NCBI GenBank assembly: GCA_044370375.1
Contig: JBILVQ010000153.1
Location: 1-7,189 of the forward strand
Direction of reading: 5' to 3'
Source: JBILVQ01 sp044370375
GTDB lineage: Bacteria > Bacteroidota > Bacteroidia > UBA4408
Length of the DNA stretch: 7,189 nt
The position numbers and the translations under genes are program-made. Below the pieces are notes generated by a model, which was not told the DNA's origin, did not search any database, and was given only the letters and a program-made list of their open reading frames with translations. The stretch's first letter is position 1, and every line of letters begins with the position of its first letter. Shown here one piece after another: positions 5,009 to 7,189 of this stretch.

Positions 5009-6421
5009 CTAATCAAAAATTTTCTTTGGATTCAAGACTCCATTGGGATCAAAGACGGCCTTAATGCCCCTTAAGATTTCAATTCGGCCATCATGGAGGG
5101 CGATGGGCAAATAAGATTTCTGGACCCAACCTATTCCATGCTCCCCCGAAATTGTTCCGCCCAATTGCACACAAACCTCAAAAATTTCAGCAATGGCTTT
5201 GGGCAGTTGTTCATTCCAAACCTCCTCGGTTAATTGGCCTTTGATGATGTTCACATGCAAATTTCCATCTCCTGCATGCCCATAACAAACAGAATGAAAA
5301 CCGTATCTGCTGCCAATTTCTTTGACTGCTTTCAACAATTGTGGCAATTGGGCCCTGGGCACCACGGTATCTTCTTCTTTGTAAACCGAATGGGCCTTAA
5401 CAGCCTCTGCTACTCCCCTTCTCATGCGCCAGATACTATTTTTCTGCGCTTCTGAATCGGCCAATAACAAGTCACCGGCCCCCAGTTTTTCAAGCAGCAG
5501 GGCTACTTTCTCTGCTTCTTTCATGAGTTGTTCTTCCTCATTCCCGTCCAATTCTAGTAATAAATGTGCCTTTACACTTTCTTCCACCTGAATAGACACC
5601 CCTTCTACATATTTCATGGCCCAATCAATGGCGTCTCTTTCCATAAACTCCAATGCAGAAGGGATGATTCCGGCCTTGAAGATCTCAGATACTGCAGCAC
5701 AGGCCATTTCTGCATTGCTAAAGGGAACCAGCATCAACAATTGTTTGGTATTGGCAGGAATCAGCTTAAAAACAATTTTGGTAATGACCCCAAGGGTTCC
5801 TTCGCTGCCCACCATCATCTGTGTGAGGGAATATCCAGTTGAATTTTTCAAGGTATTCGCCCCCGTTTCTATTATTCTTCCATCGGCCAGCACCACCTCA
5901 AGATTCAATACATAATCGCGGGTAACGCCATACTTAACGGCTCGCGGCCCACCTGAGTTATGGGCCACATTACCCCCCAAATAACAACTGCCCCTGCTCG
6001 ATGGATCCGGTGGATAAAACAAACCTTTTTTGGCCACCTCCTCTTGAAATACCTGCGTAATGACTCCGGGCTCAACCGTGGCCTGCAGATTTTGCTCATC
6101 GATGGATAAAATTTTATTGAACCGCTCCATGGATAATACAATCCCTCCCATTACCGGCAAAGCTGCACCGCTCAGACCGGTCCCTGCTCCCCTGGTGGTG
6201 ACAGGAATTAGATGATGGTTGCAATAAGCCAATATCTTTGAGACCTCGGCAGTGCTCCCGGGCCTGACCACCAATTCGGGCGAAAAAAATAAATCCTCGG
6301 TTTCATCACTGCCATATCGGTGCATGTTTTCAGTATCTTTTATGACATTTTCTTGTCCGAGAATCCCTAAAAAATAGGTAAAATCCTCATTATCAATCTT
6401 TTTGTAGTTATTTTGCTTCAT
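5009..6421 (-). CDS. FAD-linked 2-hydroxyacid dehydrogenase (GlcD/D-lactate dehydrogenase family)
   Basis: A 470-aa flavoprotein of the PCMH-type FAD oxidase family that oxidises a D-2-hydroxyacid, such as D-lactate, glycolate or D-2-hydroxyglutarate, to the 2-oxoacid. The N-terminal FAD domain shows VVRPGSTAEVSKIL (51-64), TTRGAGTGLSGAALP (75-89), YPPDPSS (136-142), GGNVAHNSGGPRAVKYGVTRDY (149-170) and GSEGTLGVIT (205-214). The C-terminal FAD-oxidase domain has RRGVAEAVKAHS (334-345), EEDTVVPRAQLP (349-360), YGHAGDGNLHVNI with His382 and His389 (380-392), and SGEHGIG with Glu427 and His428 (425-431), the residues that bind metal and substrate in relatives. It ends in the usual FDPNGVLNPKKIFD. 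There is no fused iron-sulfur domain and no glcE or glcF neighbour, so the electron acceptor and exact substrate are open. The start is ATG 6421, divergent from rplS across 91 bases. Family is certain; substrate is not. Confidence 0.93.
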   Translation of the reverse strand: MKQNNYKKIDNEDFTYFLGILGQENVIKDTENMHRYGSDETEDLFFSPELVVRPGSTAEVSKILAYCNHHLIPVTTRGAGTGLSGAALPVMGGIVLSMERFNKILSIDEQNLQATVEPGVITQVFQEEVAKKGLFYPPDPSSRGSCYLGGNVAHNSGGPRAVKYGVTRDYVLNLEVVLADGRIIETGANTLKNSTGYSLTQMMVGSEGTLGVITKIVFKLIPANTKQLLMLVPFSNAEMACAAVSEIFKAGIIPSALEFMERDAIDWAMKYVEGVSIQVEESVKAHLLLELDGNEEEQLMKEAEKVALLLEKLGAGDLLLADSEAQKNSIWRMRRGVAEAVKAHSVYKEEDTVVPRAQLPQLLKAVKEIGSRYGFHSVCYGHAGDGNLHVNIIKGQLTEEVWNEQLPKAIAEIFEVCVQLGGTISGEHGIGWVQKSYLPIALHDGRIEILRGIKAVFDPNGVLNPKKIFD

Positions 6422-6483
6422 GGTGGAGAAATTTCGCCTGTAAATTTAATTTTTCATTGAGAAATATTTCGTAATATTGCGCT

Positions 6484-6495
6484 CCCATTTTTGGG
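6484..6495 (+). repeat. Small hairpin in the rplS leader
   Basis: CCCATTTTTGGG can form a four-pair stem (CCCA/TGGG) with a TTTT loop, ending 17 bases before the rplS ATG. It follows an approximate -7 box, TAATATTG at 6472-6479 (one mismatch to TAnnTTTG), so it would lie at the very 5' end of the rplS transcript. It could influence translation or mRNA stability, but it is short and may be fortuitous. Confidence 0.25.
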
Positions 6496-6512
6496 CTTTA
6501 AACATTTCTATC

Positions 6513-6860
6513 ATGGACGCAATACAGCAATTAAATCAGCAACTTCATCCAAAAAGAGAGGTTCCTGCATTCAAATCAGGTGACACCATTACCATTCATT
6601 ATAAAATCCGTGAGGGAAATAAGGAAAGAGTTCAGTTGTTCCAAGGTGTTGTTTTACAGCGCAAAGGTACAGGCCCCGGAGAAATGGTTACCATTCGTAA
6701 AATTTCTAACGGTGTAGGCGTTGAAAGAATTATTCCTATTTCATCTCCTTTCCTTGAAAAAATTGAATTGAACAAATCCGGTATCGTGAGAAGATCTAAA
6801 ATTTTCTATTTGCGTAAATTAACCGGTAAGAAAGCAAGAATCGAAGAGAAGAAAATGTAA
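6513..6860 (+). CDS. rplS: Ribosomal protein bL19
   Basis: A 115-aa component of the large ribosomal subunit at the interface with the small subunit. It is the same length as E. coli L19. Family landmarks are FKSGDTITIHYKIREGNKERVQ (20-41), LFQGVVLQRKGTG (42-54), TIRKISNGVGVERIIPISSP (60-79) and the C-terminal signature GIVRRSKIFYLRKLTGKKARI (90-110). I take ATG 6513 (MDAIQQLNQQ) as the start. An in-frame TTG at 6477 would add 12 residues unlike any L19 and would translate the leader hairpin. It stands alone here, not beside trmD or rimM as in many proteobacteria, and is followed by a strong terminator, so it is probably monocistronic. It is divergent from the FAD dehydrogenase gene. Confidence 0.97.
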   Translation: MDAIQQLNQQLHPKREVPAFKSGDTITIHYKIREGNKERVQLFQGVVLQRKGTGPGEMVTIRKISNGVGVERIIPISSPFLEKIELNKSGIVRRSKIFYLRKLTGKKARIEEKKM

Positions 6861-6886
6861 TTCTCAAAAGAATACGTTTAACCAAC

Positions 6887-6922
6887 AAAAACCCCAATGC
6901 AAATCTTGTGTTGGGGTTTTTT
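6887..6922 (+). terminator. Intrinsic terminator of rplS
   Basis: The arms AAAAACCCCAA (6887-6897) and TTGGGGTTTTTT (6911-6922) pair perfectly and end in six Ts, 27 bases after the rplS stop. The loop can pair further through CAA (6900-6902) and TTG (6906-6908), giving a longer stem with an internal TG/TG bulge. The A-rich left arm means it could also act on transcripts coming from the right. Confidence 0.88.
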
Positions 6923-6996
6923 AGTGTCTTCATGCGCTAACCGCCCTACCCTTTCAAAACCTACCCACTCATAATTTCTATAATTATCCCAATAAA

Positions 6997-7030
6997 AAAC
7001 GCCTGAAGCAAATGAATGCCTCAGGCGTTT
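6997..7030 (-). terminator. Intrinsic terminator of the right-edge T9SS protein gene
   Basis: The arms AAACGCCTGA (6997-7006) and TCAGGCGTTT (7021-7030) are perfectly complementary. The stem extends after one A/C mismatch through GCA and TGC, leaving an AATGAA loop. On the minus strand the stem runs straight into GTTTTTTATT, a good T run, starting 18 bases after the stop of the minus-strand gene. On the plus strand the T run is offset, so termination there would be weaker. Confidence 0.85.
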
Positions 7031-7047
7031 CTATTTTTTTCCTCTTG

Positions 7048-7188
7048 CTATCGGATGGATTGAATCTGTAATTTTTGAAACAACATCGAGCCATCCATGG
7101 ATTGCATTTCCACAAAATAATATCCCGATGATAAAGCCGAAACATCAACCCGGTAGCTGTTTCCGGTCTGTAACAAAGAATGACGCAT
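7048..7188 (-). CDS. C-terminal end of a second T9SS-secreted protein, 5' truncated
   Basis: The last 46 codons of a minus-strand gene that begins beyond the window edge, ending at the TAG at 7048-7050. The sequence shows YRVDVSALSSGYYFVEMQS, a turn (MDGS), and a final strand LFQKLQIQSIR. It fits the type A T9SS sorting domain: V-D-V-S-x-L-x-x-G-Y-Y-F followed by a turn and a closing strand rich in K and Q. The second Gly of the usual PG pair is kept while Pro is replaced by Ser, which is common. The Met codon at 7186-7188 is an internal residue, not the start. It is followed by its own terminator at 6997-7030. The identity of the secreted protein cannot be told from this fragment. Confidence 0.82.
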   Translation of the reverse strand: MRHSLLQTGNSYRVDVSALSSGYYFVEMQSMDGSMLFQKLQIQSIR

Positions 7189-7189
7189 T

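Noticed and set aside
6441..6448. TAAATTTA as a promoter box for the FAD dehydrogenase gene
   Set aside because: It lacks the final G of TAnnTTTG, is self-complementary AT sequence and has no TTG at the -33 distance.
6477..6512. Twelve-codon N-terminal extension of L19 from TTG
   Set aside because: It would cover the leader hairpin and overlap the -7-like box, and L19 proteins normally begin close to MDxIxxL; ATG 6513 gives the standard 115 aa.
1..7189. tRNA, rRNA, CRISPR arrays, insertion sequences and phage genes
   Set aside because: No direct-repeat arrays, transposase motifs, terminal inverted repeats or cloverleaf-like sequences were seen on either strand by eye.

Overview
The window looks like Bacteroidota DNA. 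It is AT-rich and carries type A C-terminal sorting domains of the type IX secretion system (T9SS) at both ends. Several sites match the TAnnTTTG promoter element of this phylum, ribosome binding sites are weak or absent, and the GlyA, L19 and exosortase proteins have Bacteroidota-like sequences. I cannot place it below phylum level.

Layout. At the left edge (2-124, +) is the last 40 codons of a secreted T9SS protein. It is followed by a small orphan reading frame (214-636, +) whose second half is a degenerate copy of the same sorting domain. From about 4840 down to 608, all on the minus strand, run six closely packed genes: a tiny proline-rich PID-CTERM sorting substrate, an exosortase (XrtX type), an exosortase-associated four-helix membrane protein, glyA (serine hydroxymethyltransferase), a one-helix membrane protein with a QNFRVFAPDPP motif, and a multipass HTTM-family protein. 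Upstream of them, also on the minus strand, is a GlcD-like FAD-linked 2-hydroxyacid dehydrogenase (5009-6421). It is divergent from rplS (6513-6860, +), which ends in a strong terminator. At the right edge (7048-7188, -) is the C-terminus of a second T9SS cargo protein with its own terminator.

How the genes fit together. The first three genes of the run form a self-contained protein-sorting module: substrate, membrane cysteine protease/transpeptidase and accessory protein. The substrate stop and the exosortase start overlap as TAATG, and a Bacteroidota-type -7 promoter box lies just upstream of the substrate gene. The mature part of the substrate is only about 25 residues of Pro, Gly and two Cys, so the peptide itself, rather than an enzyme domain, is probably the product. 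The HTTM/FAPDPP pair is translationally coupled behind glyA (TAGTG overlap) and is the least understood part of the window. The exosortase module and the HTTM pair are the regions that deserve attention. GlyA, L19 and the FAD dehydrogenase are ordinary metabolic or housekeeping genes.
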